NCBI RefSeq assembly: GCF_001715295.1
Contig: NZ_MDKB01000001.1
Span: forward strand, 1,484,968 to 1,548,967
DNA: 64,000 nucleotides
DNA from: Streptomyces griseus
GTDB taxonomy: Bacteria; Actinomycetota; Actinomycetes; Streptomycetales; Streptomycetaceae
Direction of reading: 5' to 3'
The translations under genes and the position numbers were made by a program. Numbering within the stretch: the first letter of the stretch is position 1; each line of letters starts with the position of its first letter. The notes beneath the pieces were generated by a model. That model did no database searches, was not told where the DNA came from, and worked only from the letters and a program-made list of their open reading frames with translations. Shown here piece after piece: positions 15,745 to 23,640 of this stretch.

Positions 15745-15999
15745 ATGGGGCTGATCAGTGGAGTGCTCATGCTGCCTCTCGCACCTGTCCGCGGCGTGAT
15801 CTGGGTGGCGGAAAAGATGAACGAGGCGGCCGACCGCGAGCTCCACGACCCCCACGTCGTCCGGGCGCAGTTGGCCGCACTGAACCAGGAACTCGAGGAC
15901 GGCAACATCAGTCCGGAGGAGTTCGAACGGGAAGAGGAGGTGCTGCTCGACCGGCTGCACGCCGTTCGAGTCCGCACCGCGCCGAACCATCGAAGGTGA
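15745..15999 (+). CDS. gvpG: Gas vesicle protein GvpG
   Basis: An 84-residue GvpG-family protein: an N-terminal hydrophobic segment (LISGVLMLPLAPVRGVIWVA), then the conserved EKMNEAADRELHDP and a helical LNQELEDGNISPEEFEREEE. GvpG is an essential accessory protein that binds GvpA and interacts with GvpF/L. ATG 15745 lies one base after the gvpF stop. Confidence 0.9.
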   Translation: MGLISGVLMLPLAPVRGVIWVAEKMNEAADRELHDPHVVRAQLAALNQELEDGNISPEEFEREEEVLLDRLHAVRVRTAPNHRR

Positions 16000-16006
16000 C
16001 TCACTC

Positions 16007-16906
16007 ATGGAAGACCAGACAAAGGTGACGCTCGCGGCCGCCGTGGTCGGCGGCTACGTACTCGGCCGGACGAAGAAGGGCCGTGTGGCCCTCTCCGTCG
16101 CGACCTACCTGGCGGGCAGGCGCTTCGGCCTGGAGCCACGCCAGCTCGCTGCGGAGGGAATGCGCAGGCTCAGTGAGATGCCCCAGTTCGCCGGGCTCCA
16201 GGACCAGTTGAAGGGCGAGGTCCTCGAAACCGGCCGGAAGGCCCTCAGCGCAGCGGCGGACCGGGGCATGAGCTCCCTGGCCGACGCCCTGAGCGACCGC
16301 ACGGCACGACTCGGACAGCGGGACGAGGAGTCGGACGAGGAGTACGAGGGGGAGTACGACGAGGAAGAGCCGGACGAGGAGTACGAGGGGGAGTACGACG
16401 AGGAAGAGCCGGACGAGGAGTACGAGGAGGAAGAGGAACCGGAGGACGAGGAGCCGGAGGAAGAGGAACCGGAGGACGAGGAGCCGGAGGAGGAGGAAGA
16501 GCCGGAGGAGGAAGAGCCGGAGGAGGAAGAGCCGGAGGAGGAACCCACCCCGGCGCCGGCGAAGAAGGCTCCCCGGAAGAGGGCCGCCGAGAAGAAGGCT
16601 CCTCCCGCCAAGAAGGCTCCCGCGAAGAAGGCGCCGGCGAAGAAGGCACCCGCCAAGAAGACGGCCGCGGCGGGGGAATCCGCTGGGAAGAAGCCGGCTC
16701 CGGCCAAGAAGGCGGCCGCCAAGAAGACGGCTCCGGCCAAGAAGTCCGCGGCCAAGAAGACGACGGCCAAGAAGTCGGCTCCGGCCAAGAAGTCCGCGGC
16801 CAAGAAGACGACGGCCAAGAAGTCGGCTCCGGCCAAGAAGTCCGCGGCCAAGAAGACGACGTCATCCAAGCGGTCCGCGCCTCGGCGCGGCGCACGGCAG
16901 AGGTAG
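16007..16906 (+). CDS. gvpY: GvpY: gas vesicle-cluster protein with acidic then H1-like lysine-rich tail
   Basis: A 299-residue, three-part protein. Residues 1-107 form a folded head with an N-terminal glycine-rich apolar helix ([15 protein letters not shown]) and [19 protein letters not shown]. Residues 108-184 are almost purely Glu/Asp/Tyr/Pro. Residues 185-299 are Lys/Ala/Pro repeats ([20 protein letters not shown]), like eukaryotic histone H1 and actinobacterial HupS tails. The position between gvpG and gvpZ matches gvpY of S. coelicolor-type clusters. The function is not known. The opposite charges of the two tails would allow self-association, or binding of DNA and of the acidic GvpZ tail. 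Exact DNA-level repeats in both tails make the length unstable. Confidence 0.82.
   Translation: MEDQTKVTLAAAVVGGYVLGRTKKGRVALSVATYLAGRRFGLEPRQLAAEGMRRLSEMPQFAGLQDQLKGEVLETGRKALSAAADRGMSSLADALSDRTARLGQRDEESDEEYEGEYDEEEPDEEYEGEYDEEEPDEEYEEEEEPEDEEPEEEEPEDEEPEEEEEPEEEEPEEEEPEEEPTPAPAKKAPRKRAAEKKAPPAKKAPAKKAPAKKAPAKKTAAAGESAGKKPAPAKKAAAKKTAPAKKSAAKKTTAKKSAPAKKSAAKKTTAKKSAPAKKSAAKKTTSSKRSAPRRGARQR
16334..16426. repeat. 39-bp tandem repeat in the acidic part of gvpY
   Basis: Two exact 39-base units (16334-16372, 16373-16411) and 15 bases of a third. They encode the 13-residue unit [13 protein letters not shown]. Shorter 30- and 15-base repeats encoding [14 protein letters not shown] segments follow to about 16545. 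Being in frame, copy-number change alters tail length without breaking the gene. Confidence 0.9.
16733..16860. repeat. 48-bp tandem repeat in the lysine-rich tail of gvpY
   Basis: Two exact 48-base units (16733-16780, 16781-16828) and 32 bases of a third (16829-16860). The 16-residue unit is [16 protein letters not shown] in period. Exact identity, including third codon positions, points to recent duplication. Confidence 0.92.
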
Positions 16907-16912
16907 GCAGCC

Positions 16913-18082
16913 ATGACAAGGACGGACAGGGACCGACCCGATTCACAGGAGTCGGGCATGGACCGCCTCCGCGAGGAGCTCTCCCACTACCTCGGTGCCC
17001 AGGCGGGGAGGCTCGCCGAGAAGGCCGGGGAGAAGCTGACGGGTGTCACCGGGCAGCTCTCCGACATCGCCGACAACGGCGGCTCACTGCCGGCGATCGG
17101 GTCGCGCATCCTCAAGGGCGAGTCGCCCGTGAAGGCGCTGATGGCGGGAAAGGCCAAAGGCGTCAAGGACAACGTCGTCGACAAGGTCAAGGGAGCGTTC
17201 GGGGGTGGGGACGGGGGCAAGGGAAAGGGGGGCAAGGGCAAGTCCAGCGGCGGCAAGTCCATGAACATCATCGAGGTACTCGACGTGGGAGTGCCGCTGC
17301 GCACCGCGTACGACTACTGGACGCAGTACGACAAGTTCAGCAGCTTCACCAAGGGCGTGCAGAGTGTCTCGATGAGCGACGAGATGTCGAGTGACTGGAA
17401 GGTCAAGATCGGCCCGTCCGCGAGGAGCTTCAAGGCGACGGTCCAGGAACAGATCCCGGACGACCGCATCAGGTGGACCTCCGAGGGTGCGAAGGGCTCC
17501 ACCCGTGGAACCGTCAGCTTCCACGAGCTGGCGCCCAGCCTGACCCGGATCGTGCTGGTGGTGGAGTACTACCCGTCGGGCTTCTTCGAGAAGACCGGCA
17601 ATCTCTGGCGGGTCCAGGGCCGCCGCATCCGGTTGGACTTCAAACTCTTCCAGCGGTACGTCACGCTCACCGACGAGGAGCCCGAGGCCTGGCGTGGTGA
17701 GATCCGCGACGGAGAAGTCGTCGTGTCGCACGAGGACGCCATGCAGAAGGAGGAAGAGGAGAAGGAGGGCGAGGAGGGCGAGGACCAGGAGTCCTACGAG
17801 GAGGACGAGGGAGAAGAGGGCGAAGAGGAAGAGGGCGAAGAGGAAGAGGGCGAAGACGGAGAGGGCGAGGAGGAAGAGGAAGAGGACGAGGAGGAAGACG
17901 AAGACGAAGGTGACGGAGAGTGGGAGGACGAGGACGAGGAACCGGAGGACGACGGGGAGTGGGAGGACGAGGACGAGGAACCGGAGGACGACGGGGAGTG
18001 GGAGGACGAGGACGAGGGCGAGGAAGAGGAGGACGAGGAGGACGTCTCCCCGAGGGGCGGGCGGAGGCGCCGAGGTGACTGA
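16913..18082 (+). CDS. gvpZ: GvpZ: SRPBCC-domain gas vesicle-cluster protein with acidic tail
   Basis: A 389-residue protein. Residues 1-112 are helical and then a Gly/Lys-rich linker (GGGDGGKGKGGKGKSSGGKS). Residues 115-265 are an SRPBCC/polyketide-cyclase-like fold (MNIIEVLDVGVPLRTAYDYW, then SFHELAPSLTRIVLVVEYYP). Residues 275-380 are almost entirely Glu/Asp/Gly with exact tandem repeats. The SRPBCC fold makes a hydrophobic pocket; in this cluster it may bind a lipid or a hydrophobic GvpA segment. Order and domain content match gvpZ of Streptomyces clusters. It overlaps gvpJ by 8 bases. Confidence 0.82.
   Translation: MTRTDRDRPDSQESGMDRLREELSHYLGAQAGRLAEKAGEKLTGVTGQLSDIADNGGSLPAIGSRILKGESPVKALMAGKAKGVKDNVVDKVKGAFGGGDGGKGKGGKGKSSGGKSMNIIEVLDVGVPLRTAYDYWTQYDKFSSFTKGVQSVSMSDEMSSDWKVKIGPSARSFKATVQEQIPDDRIRWTSEGAKGSTRGTVSFHELAPSLTRIVLVVEYYPSGFFEKTGNLWRVQGRRIRLDFKLFQRYVTLTDEEPEAWRGEIRDGEVVVSHEDAMQKEEEEKEGEEGEDQESYEEDEGEEGEEEEGEEEEGEDGEGEEEEEEDEEEDEDEGDGEWEDEDEEPEDDGEWEDEDEEPEDDGEWEDEDEGEEEEDEEDVSPRGGRRRRGD
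17918..18016. repeat. 39-bp tandem repeat in the acidic tail of gvpZ
   Basis: Two exact 39-base units (17918-17956, 17957-17995) and 21 bases of a third. They encode EWEDEDEEPEDDG. The length equals the gvpY acidic unit but the sequence differs, so the two arrays arose separately. Confidence 0.9.
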
Positions 18083-18410
18083 CCTCGACCTCGAGCGGGA
18101 GGCCTGTCCCATTCCCGGGCCGCCGAACAGCAACCTCGCCGACATCCTCGAACGCATCCTCGACAAAGGCATCGTCATCGCGGGTGACATCAAGATCGAC
18201 CTCCTCGACATCGAACTGCTCACCATCCGACTTCGCCTGTTCGTGGCCTCCGTGGACACGGCGAAGAAGGCGGGCATCGACTGGTGGGAGACGGACCCCG
18301 CGCTCAGTTCACGCGCCGCCCGCGACGCGCTCCAGAACGAGAACCGTGAACTGCGCGAGCGTCTCGAGGCGATCGAGTCCAGGAATGACGACACGCGGAC
18401 CGCACGATGA
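18075..18410 (+). CDS. gvpJ: Gas vesicle protein GvpJ
   Basis: A 111-residue GvpA/J-family protein. Core residues 18-72 read SNLADILERILDKGIVIAGD and IKIDLLDIELLTIRLRLFVASVDTAKK, with a charged C-terminal helix ending LRERLEAIESRNDD. GvpJ is a minor shell or tip protein needed for assembly. It starts at GTG 18075 inside the end of gvpZ, an 8-base overlap indicating coupling. An ATG at 18407 is out of frame with gvpL and is ignored. Confidence 0.9.
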   Translation: MTDLDLEREACPIPGPPNSNLADILERILDKGIVIAGDIKIDLLDIELLTIRLRLFVASVDTAKKAGIDWWETDPALSSRAARDALQNENRELRERLEAIESRNDDTRTAR

Positions 18411-18429
18411 ACAAGGAGAACCGAGTCAC

Positions 18430-19245
18430 ATGAGGGAGTGGGGATCCGACTCCTCGGATGCCGCCGCACTGTACGTGTTCGCGGTCTGTGACGCACCGGA
18501 CCCGGCACTCTTCGCCGATGTGCCGGGCTTCGCGGTGGGCGGCCCGCTGCGGGGACTGCGGTGCGGAGAGCTGACGGCCGTCGTCCAGACCGTGCCTGCG
18601 GCCGACTTCACGGACGAGGCGTGGCAGGCCCGCATGTCCGACCGCGGCGAGCTCGAACGGTACGCACGCGCCCACCACCACGTCGTGTCGGCCGCCGCCG
18701 CTCTGTGGCGCACCGTTCCGCTGCCGCTGGCCACCCTCTACCACGGCGAGGACCGGGCCCGCCAGGCACTGATCGCCGAAACCGAGCGGTTCCGGGCCGC
18801 GCTGAAGCGCACGGCGGACCACGCGGAGTGGGGCGTTAAGGTCTACGCGGCCCCCCCTCCCACCGACGAGCCGAGTCCCGCGCTCCGGGCTTCCGGGAGC
18901 CCGGCCGGCCGTTCCCGTCCGGTGCCCGGTGCCGGTCTCGCGTACCTGGACCGGAAGCGGGGGATCCAGGCACGGCGCGAACGGCGCCACGAGGAGTCGC
19001 TCCGCGTCGCCGACACGGTGGACGCGGCTTTCCGGAACGTGGCCGCGGAGGTCCGCAGGCTGCGGCTCCACGGCCCCGAACTCACCGGGACAAGCCGGCT
19101 GCAGATCCTCAACGCCACGTATCTGATGGCGGAGAACAGAGCGGACGAGCTCGCTCCGCTCGTCCGGGAGCTGCGGGAGAGAACGGGCGCGGAGATCGAA
19201 CTGTCGGGGCCCTGGGTCCCGTACTCCTTCATCGGTGAGGTGTAG
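18430..19245 (+). CDS. gvpL: Gas vesicle protein GvpL (GvpF/GvpL family)
   Basis: A 271-residue GvpF/L homologue and second family member of the operon. Landmarks are AALYVFAVCDAPDP near the start, ARAHHHVVSAAAALWRTVPL PLATLYHGED around 75-100, GVKVYA near 137, and the C-terminal SGPWVPYSFIGEV strand. GvpL contacts several accessory Gvps and is thought to act as a scaffold. ATG 18430 follows AAGGAG (18413-18418). Confidence 0.9.
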   Translation: MREWGSDSSDAAALYVFAVCDAPDPALFADVPGFAVGGPLRGLRCGELTAVVQTVPAADFTDEAWQARMSDRGELERYARAHHHVVSAAAALWRTVPLPLATLYHGEDRARQALIAETERFRAALKRTADHAEWGVKVYAAPPPTDEPSPALRASGSPAGRSRPVPGAGLAYLDRKRGIQARRERRHEESLRVADTVDAAFRNVAAEVRRLRLHGPELTGTSRLQILNATYLMAENRADELAPLVRELRERTGAEIELSGPWVPYSFIGEV

Positions 19246-19248
19246 GCC

Positions 19249-19476
19249 GTGTTGCACGAAGTCGTCCCCTGGGACAATCCCGAGCCCCTGACGGGCCCCC
19301 TAGGTGTGCCGCTCGTCGACCTGCTGGACCGGTTGCTCGCCACCGGGGTGGTGATCAGCGGAGATCTCGTGATCGCGATCGCCGACGTGCCGCTCGTCCG
19401 GCTGTCGCTGCACGCCCTGCTCTCCTCGGTCAACGAACGCGTCCCGGCACCGTGGGCGGACGGAGGACCGTTGTGA
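19249..19476 (+). CDS. gvpS: Gas vesicle protein GvpS (GvpA-like)
   Basis: A 75-residue short GvpA/J/S-type protein: VPLVDLLDRLLATGVVISGD followed by LVIAIADVPLVRLSLHALLSSV. It is a truncated paralogue of GvpA/GvpJ and probably an assembly component. It starts at GTG 19249, 3 bases after gvpL, and its TGA overlaps the GTG of gvpK (GTGA). Confidence 0.88.
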   Translation: MLHEVVPWDNPEPLTGPLGVPLVDLLDRLLATGVVISGDLVIAIADVPLVRLSLHALLSSVNERVPAPWADGGPL

Positions 19477-19751
19477 CGACCTCACGACTCGACGTCGACT
19501 CCGACCGGTTGGGGCATGATCTCGTCGCGCTGGTGCTGACGGTGGTGGAACTCCTGCGTCAGCTCATGGAGCGCCAGGCCATCCGCCGCATCGATCAGGG
19601 CGACCTGTCCGACCGGCAGATCGACGAGATCGGGACGACCCTCATGCTGCTCGACGAACGCATGATGGAACTGTGCGAGCAGCACGGGGTGCGTCCCGAG
19701 GAACTGAACCTCGATCTCGGTCCGCTGGGTACCCTGCTGCCTCGCGACTGA
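19473..19751 (+). CDS. gvpK: Gas vesicle protein GvpK
   Basis: A 92-residue GvpK-family protein. Conserved stretches are LALTVVELLRQLMERQAIRR-like helix 1 (about 18-40) and DLSDRQIDEIGTTLMLLDER (about 45-64), ending in EELNLDLGPLGTLL. It is required for assembly and is the last gene of the operon. A GTG start overlaps gvpS by 4 bases. No gvpN or gvpC is present, as usual in Streptomyces clusters. Confidence 0.92.
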   Translation: MTTSRLDVDSDRLGHDLVALVLTVVELLRQLMERQAIRRIDQGDLSDRQIDEIGTTLMLLDERMMELCEQHGVRPEELNLDLGPLGTLLPRD

Positions 19752-19765
19752 CACCCGCACACGCC

Positions 19766-19797
19766 TGTGCGCCCACCGGAGAACCGGCGGGCGCACA
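19766..19797. terminator. Bidirectional hairpin between gvpK and dps
   Basis: TGTGCGCCC (19766-19774) pairs with GGGCGCACA (19789-19797). Inside, CCGG pairs with CCGG around an AGAA loop, with one A/C mismatch. It serves two convergent genes. Confidence 0.7.
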
Positions 19798-19844
19798 AGT
19801 GCGACAGGTGGTGCGTCGGTGCCCGTACCTCGGAGCGGCAGGGC

Positions 19845-20522
19845 TCAGCGGGAGGTCCGGCTCCGGCCGGTCGTCGTCTTCCTGGCGCTCGTCTTCTTGG
19901 CCGTGCTCTTCTTGGCCGCGGACTTCTTCGACGTCTTGCGCGGAGCCTCCGCCGTCTCGGCGCCGGCCTTCGCGGCCCGGGCGGCCTGCACCTCGCGTTC
20001 CGAGCCGGCGGTGCTGAGCCGGCCCGAACTCGTCTCGAGGTGGGCCCGGACGAACCACTGGAACTGCTCCAGGTCACGGAGCTGGGAGATCAGCAGGTCC
20101 TGAGTGACGGGGTCGGTGTCCTCGGTCTCGTCGACCGCGCGCCGGTGCGACTCGATCAGGCCGGTGTAGACCAGGTCGAGGGCGCCGAGGTGGGCGATGG
20201 CATCGGCCCGGCCGATGCTGTAGTCGTCCCACGAGCGTTCGTCGACCAGCACACCCGGTGTTCCCTGAGGTTCGCCGCCCAGAGCCGAGATGCGTTCCGC
20301 CACCGCGTCGGCCATCTCCCGCACCGCCGACGTCTGCGGGTCGAGCATTTCGTGAACGGCGATGAAATGCGGGCCGACCACGTTCCAGTGAATGTGTTTG
20401 AGCGTGAGCGCGAGGTCGTTCAGAGCGTGCAGGCGCATGCCGAGCAGGGCGATGACCTTGCCGCCCTGCTCGATACTCAGACCGGGGACGGTGTAACGGG
20501 GGGTGACGGCAGAGGGGGACAT
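19845..20522 (-). CDS. dps: Dps-family ferroxidase/DNA-binding protein with H1-like tail
   Basis: A 225-residue Dps mini-ferritin. Inter-subunit ferroxidase residues are in place: HWNVVGPHFIAVHEMLD (about 45-61) supplies two histidines and an aspartate, and REMADAVAERI (about 69-79) supplies the glutamate. It oxidises Fe(II) with peroxide and stores the mineral. After residue 175 a lysine/alanine/serine tail (KKSAAKKSTAKKTSARKTTT) resembles histone H1 and the GvpY tail, and should bind DNA. GGAG precedes ATG 20522. It converges with gvpK and is divergent from the DUF6131 gene. Confidence 0.9.
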   Translation of the reverse strand: MSPSAVTPRYTVPGLSIEQGGKVIALLGMRLHALNDLALTLKHIHWNVVGPHFIAVHEMLDPQTSAVREMADAVAERISALGGEPQGTPGVLVDERSWDDYSIGRADAIAHLGALDLVYTGLIESHRRAVDETEDTDPVTQDLLISQLRDLEQFQWFVRAHLETSSGRLSTAGSEREVQAARAAKAGAETAEAPRKTSKKSAAKKSTAKKTSARKTTTGRSRTSR

Positions 20523-20579
20523 GATGCTCCAGCGCTATCGGGGGTTTTTCTGCGGCTCCGAACGGCCCGCCTTCTCCCC

Positions 20580-20609
20580 TTTATGCCGACCGGGGACCGC
20601 GCACGCCAA
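20580..20609 (-). promoter_or_regulatory. Possible dps promoter
   Basis: On the reverse strand, TTGGCG (20609-20604), an 18-base spacer and CATAAA (20585-20580) lie about 58 bases before the dps start. Each hexamer matches consensus at 4 of 6 positions. A stress-sigma promoter elsewhere in the 205-base gap cannot be excluded. Confidence 0.35.
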
Positions 20610-20727
20610 TGCTGATGGACCGTTCCGGTGGGAACGCATTTCGCCACGTCTGGGAAATCGTGCACATACGGCATATGCTCGTAAGTGCATACAGCTTTGT
20701 GTGCGAGGCGTGTGACCGGAGGCAGCC

Positions 20728-20883
20728 ATGATCATCCTCGGAGCCATCCTCCTCATCATCGGCCTGGTGACCGGTGTCGGCGTTCTGTGGACCATCGGAG
20801 TCATCCTGCTGGCCATCGGGGTCGTGCTGTGGGTGCTGGGCGCGGTGGGTCACGCCGTCGGTGGCCGCCGCCACTACTGGTGA
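20728..20883 (+). CDS. DUF6131 family small membrane protein
   Basis: A 51-residue protein. Two hydrophobic stretches, IILGAILLIIGLVTGVGVLW and TIGVILLAIGVVLWVLGAV, are followed by a short basic tail (VGGRRHYW). Length, hydrophobic pattern and the GGRRHY ending match DUF6131 peptides that are common in actinobacteria. GGAGG at 20718-20722 sets ATG 20728. It is divergent from dps. The function is unknown, probably a stress-related membrane peptide. Confidence 0.85.
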   Translation: MIILGAILLIIGLVTGVGVLWTIGVILLAIGVVLWVLGAVGHAVGGRRHYW

Positions 20884-20910
20884 CACCAGGGGCAGGCGAT
20901 CCCGGGAGTC

Positions 20911-20945
20911 CGGGGCCGAGCGTTCCGCACGGGCGCTCGGCCCCG
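20911..20945 (+). terminator. Hairpin after the DUF6131 gene
   Basis: CGGGGCCGAGCG (20911-20922) and CGCTCGGCCCCG (20934-20945) form a perfect 12-bp stem with an 11-base loop, 28 bases after the stop. The rest of 20946-21140 has no gene. Confidence 0.7.
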
Positions 20946-21140
20946 AGCCGCCCGGGTCGTGTGCGGGTTCCCCGCGAAACGGGTCCTTGCGGGTCTCTTG
21001 GGCGCGTAGGCACGACAGACGGCCGGGTCCCCGGCGCGCTCGCCGCCGTACGGGACCCTCCGCCGCGGCCGGCGGGGCCGGCCCGCGTCCTCGGAACTGA
21101 TCGACTGGCGGGGTGGTCCCGGCCGTTCTAGCGTCGATGG

Positions 21141-21158
21141 GTGAACGCCGACGTTCAC
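21141..21158. promoter_or_regulatory. 18-bp operator-like palindrome before the MFS exporter
   Basis: GTGAACG-CCGA-CGTTCAC is a perfect inverted repeat. TAGCGT at 21129-21134 could be the -10 (no good -35 is seen), which would place the dyad on the transcription start. TGAAC...GTTCA dyads are typical of TetR-family operators controlling drug exporters. No TetR gene is present in the window. Confidence 0.5.
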
Positions 21159-21199
21159 TTCTGGTCCGAAGCGCAACCATCGTCACGACGGGACTGCCG

Positions 21200-22834
21200 G
21201 TGAAGCCATCGCCCACTGACGAAACGTCCCCGCGGAGCCGCGGTAACGGCATGGCCCTTTTCGTGATCGCGTCCTGCCAGTTGATGGTGGTTCTCGACAT
21301 CACCATCGTCAACATCGCACTTCCGCACATTCAGACGTCGCTGGGTTTCTCCACCGAGAATCTGTCCTGGGTGATCAACGCCTACACGCTGACTTTCGGC
21401 GGACTGCTTCTGCTGGGCGGGCGGCTCGGCGATATTCTCGGGCGGCGGAGAGTTTTTGTCTTCGGCGTCCTGCTCTTCGTCCTCGCCTCGTTGCTCGGCG
21501 GTATCTCGCAGGAGTCCTGGCAACTGCTCGCCGCCCGTGCGCTCCAGGGCGTCGGCGGTGCCATCGCCTCTCCCACGGCTCTCTCCCTCATCACGACGAC
21601 CTTCCGTGAAGGGCCCGACAGGAACCGGGCGTTCGGGGTGTTCGCCGCCGTGTCCGCCGGAGGCAGCGCGATCGGACTGCTCGCGGGCGGCATCCTGGTG
21701 GAATGGCTCGACTGGCGGTGGGTCTTCTTCGTCAACGTCCCCATCGGCCTGCTGATCGCCCTCGCGACACCCCGCTACATCAAGGAGTCCGAGCGCCATC
21801 CCGGCCACTTCGACCTCCTGGGTGCGCTCACCTCCACGCTCGGCATGGTGCTGCTCGTCTACGGCTTCATCCGCGCCTCCGAGGACGGCTGGAGCGACAG
21901 CCTGACGATCGGTGCCTTCGCGGCGGCGGTGGTGTTCCTCGCCCTGTTCCTCGCGATCGAGCGTGGATCCAAGCAGCCCATCACCCCCCTGCGCATGTTC
22001 CGCGACCGCAACCGCGCCGGCGCCTACGGAATGATGCTCAGCCTTGCCGCGGCGATGTTCGGCATGTTCTTCTTCCTTACCCTCTTCGTCCAGAACGTGC
22101 TGGACTTCAGCCCGCTGCGTGCCGGACTGGCATTCCTGCCGTTGAGCGCGATCATCGCCGTCAGCGCGGGCTTCGCCTCCCAGCTGCTGCCCCGGTGGGG
22201 TCCCAAGCCCTTCATGGTGACGGGTGCGCTCCTCGCGGCTGCGGGGCTCGCCTGGCTGACCGCGACCGACGTCCACAGCAGCTACCTGGGGAGCATCCTC
22301 GGTCCCACCCTGGTCTTCGGCTCCGGTATGGGCATGCAGTTCGTCTCGCTGACGCTGATGGCGGTCTCCGGAGTGGTCCCACGGGAGGCGGGCGCCGCGT
22401 CCGGCGTCCTCAACGCCACCCAGCAGGTGGGCGGATCGCTCGGGCTCTCCATCCTGGTCACGGTCTTCGGAACGGCCAGCCGCAACGAGGCCATGGACCA
22501 GGTGCCCCGTTTCCTGTCGGAGGCCACCCCGGCCCAGCGGCTGGAGTTCCGCCGGACCGGCACACTGCCGGGACGCTGGGGCGACGAGGTGCTGGCCTCC
22601 GGCGTGTCGAGCGCGTTCGTCGCCGCTACAGCCATGGCGGTGGTGGCCGCGCTGATCGCCCTCTTCGTCGTGCAGGTCCGCGCCGGTGACCTCGAACGGC
22701 TGCGCGGCGCCACGACGGTGCCGCCGGTGGCCGGGGAAGGCGCGGAAGAGGGCCGGGTGGACGGGGCGCAGGGGGCGAGACCTCCGGCTCCGAAGCGCGC
22801 CCCGGGTGACGACAAGCAGCCCCCGGGCGGATGA
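21200..22834 (+). CDS. MFS transporter, DHA2/EmrB-QacA type (14 TM) drug exporter
   Basis: A 544-residue proton-driven exporter of the 14-helix DHA2 family. Signature motifs are LDITIVNIALPHIQTSLGF in helix 1 (motif D1), GGRLGDILGRRRVF (motif A, about 71-84) and a motif-C-like glycine-rich helix (GVFAAVSAGGSAIGLLAGG). The C-terminal tail is long and charged. The annotated start is GTG 21200, because family N-termini begin just before TDETSPRSRGNGMALF. ATG 21137 is in frame but lies across the putative operator and promoter. It probably exports cationic or hydrophobic toxic compounds; the substrate is unknown. Confidence 0.9.
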   Translation: MKPSPTDETSPRSRGNGMALFVIASCQLMVVLDITIVNIALPHIQTSLGFSTENLSWVINAYTLTFGGLLLLGGRLGDILGRRRVFVFGVLLFVLASLLGGISQESWQLLAARALQGVGGAIASPTALSLITTTFREGPDRNRAFGVFAAVSAGGSAIGLLAGGILVEWLDWRWVFFVNVPIGLLIALATPRYIKESERHPGHFDLLGALTSTLGMVLLVYGFIRASEDGWSDSLTIGAFAAAVVFLALFLAIERGSKQPITPLRMFRDRNRAGAYGMMLSLAAAMFGMFFFLTLFVQNVLDFSPLRAGLAFLPLSAIIAVSAGFASQLLPRWGPKPFMVTGALLAAAGLAWLTATDVHSSYLGSILGPTLVFGSGMGMQFVSLTLMAVSGVVPREAGAASGVLNATQQVGGSLGLSILVTVFGTASRNEAMDQVPRFLSEATPAQRLEFRRTGTLPGRWGDEVLASGVSSAFVAATAMAVVAALIALFVVQVRAGDLERLRGATTVPPVAGEGAEEGRVDGAQGARPPAPKRAPGDDKQPPGG

Positions 22835-22980
22835 CCGCGCCGAAGGCCGGTGCCGCACGGCCTCTCCCGGGCAGCGCGCCGCTCGCCCTGTCACTCACCG
22901 GCAGCGGGCGACCGTCGGCGCACCCTCGTGCACGGGTCCGGAGCAGGCGGCCGGGCCCGGGACGACACCGGCCACCGGCC

Positions 22981-22999
22981 GTCCTCACGCCGGGAGGAC
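22981..22999. terminator. Short hairpin between convergent MFS and amidase genes
   Basis: GTCCTC and GAGGAC form a 6-bp stem with a 7-base loop in a 224-base gap that otherwise shows no gene. Weak, but the only obvious candidate. Confidence 0.35.
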
Positions 23000-23058
23000 C
23001 TCGACGACGACGCGGTGCCGGACGGCGGAGAGCCGGTCGGCGCGTGCGCCGTGCCACC

Positions 23059-23640
23059 TCACAGAAGGTTGACGAGGCGTATGTAGCGCACCCAGTCCCA
23101 GTTGGCGCCCGGATCGGTGTGGTCACTGCCCGGGACCTGGTGGTGGCCGATGATGTGCGCCCGGTCCTTGGGCAGGCCATGACGGTCACAGATGTCCGCC
23201 GTCAGCCTGGCCGACTGTTCGTACATCGCGTCGGTGAAGTACGCCGGCTGGTCCACCCAGCCCTCGTGCTCGATGCCGATGCTGCGGGTGTTGTAGTCCC
23301 AGTTGCCGGCGTGCCAGGCGATGTCCTTCTCGCGCACGCACTGAGCCACGAATCCGTCGCCCGACCGCACCACGTAGTGCGCGGAGACCTGTTTGGCAGG
23401 ATTCTGGAAGATGCCGATCGTCTCCGAGAACGTCTGCTGGGCGACGTGGACGACGACGAAGTCGACCCGGTAGGCGGCGGGGCGGTTCGACACCGAGTAG
23501 TTGGACGTGGACGCCGGAGCCCATTGGGCCGACGGGTAGTCGGTCCCCGCGGCAGGGGCGGCCACGGCGCGGACCGAGGCGGGTAGAAGGGCAGCGGCGG
23601 CGGCGACCGCGCCGCCCTGAAGGATCCGTCTGCGCTGCAT
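23059..23640 (-). CDS. Tat-exported N-acetylmuramoyl-L-alanine amidase (Amidase_2)
   Basis: A 193-residue secreted peptidoglycan amidase. The signal has twin arginines (MQRRRILQGGAVAAAAALLP), with cleavage near residue 28. The Amidase_2 domain spans 45-190. H65 (FVVVH) and H174 with D176 (GSDHTDPG) fit zinc ligands, SIGIEHEGW (120-128) carries the catalytic glutamate, and WHAGNWDYN is conserved. It hydrolyses the amide between MurNAc and L-Ala. There is no separate cell-wall-binding domain, so it is a minimal enzyme. A 268-base gap precedes it. Confidence 0.9.
   Translation of the reverse strand: MQRRRILQGGAVAAAAALLPASVRAVAAPAAGTDYPSAQWAPASTSNYSVSNRPAAYRVDFVVVHVAQQTFSETIGIFQNPAKQVSAHYVVRSGDGFVAQCVREKDIAWHAGNWDYNTRSIGIEHEGWVDQPAYFTDAMYEQSARLTADICDRHGLPKDRAHIIGHHQVPGSDHTDPGANWDWVRYIRLVNLL

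Noticed and set aside
16320..16900. Repeat-rich segment considered as a CRISPR or mobile element
   Set aside because: The repeats are in-frame codon repeats within gvpY without spacers or terminal inverted repeats.
14188..19751. Gas-vesicle operon considered as a recent foreign island
   Set aside because: No integrase, attachment-site repeat or tRNA flanks it, and base composition matches the neighbours; gene order is standard for Streptomyces.
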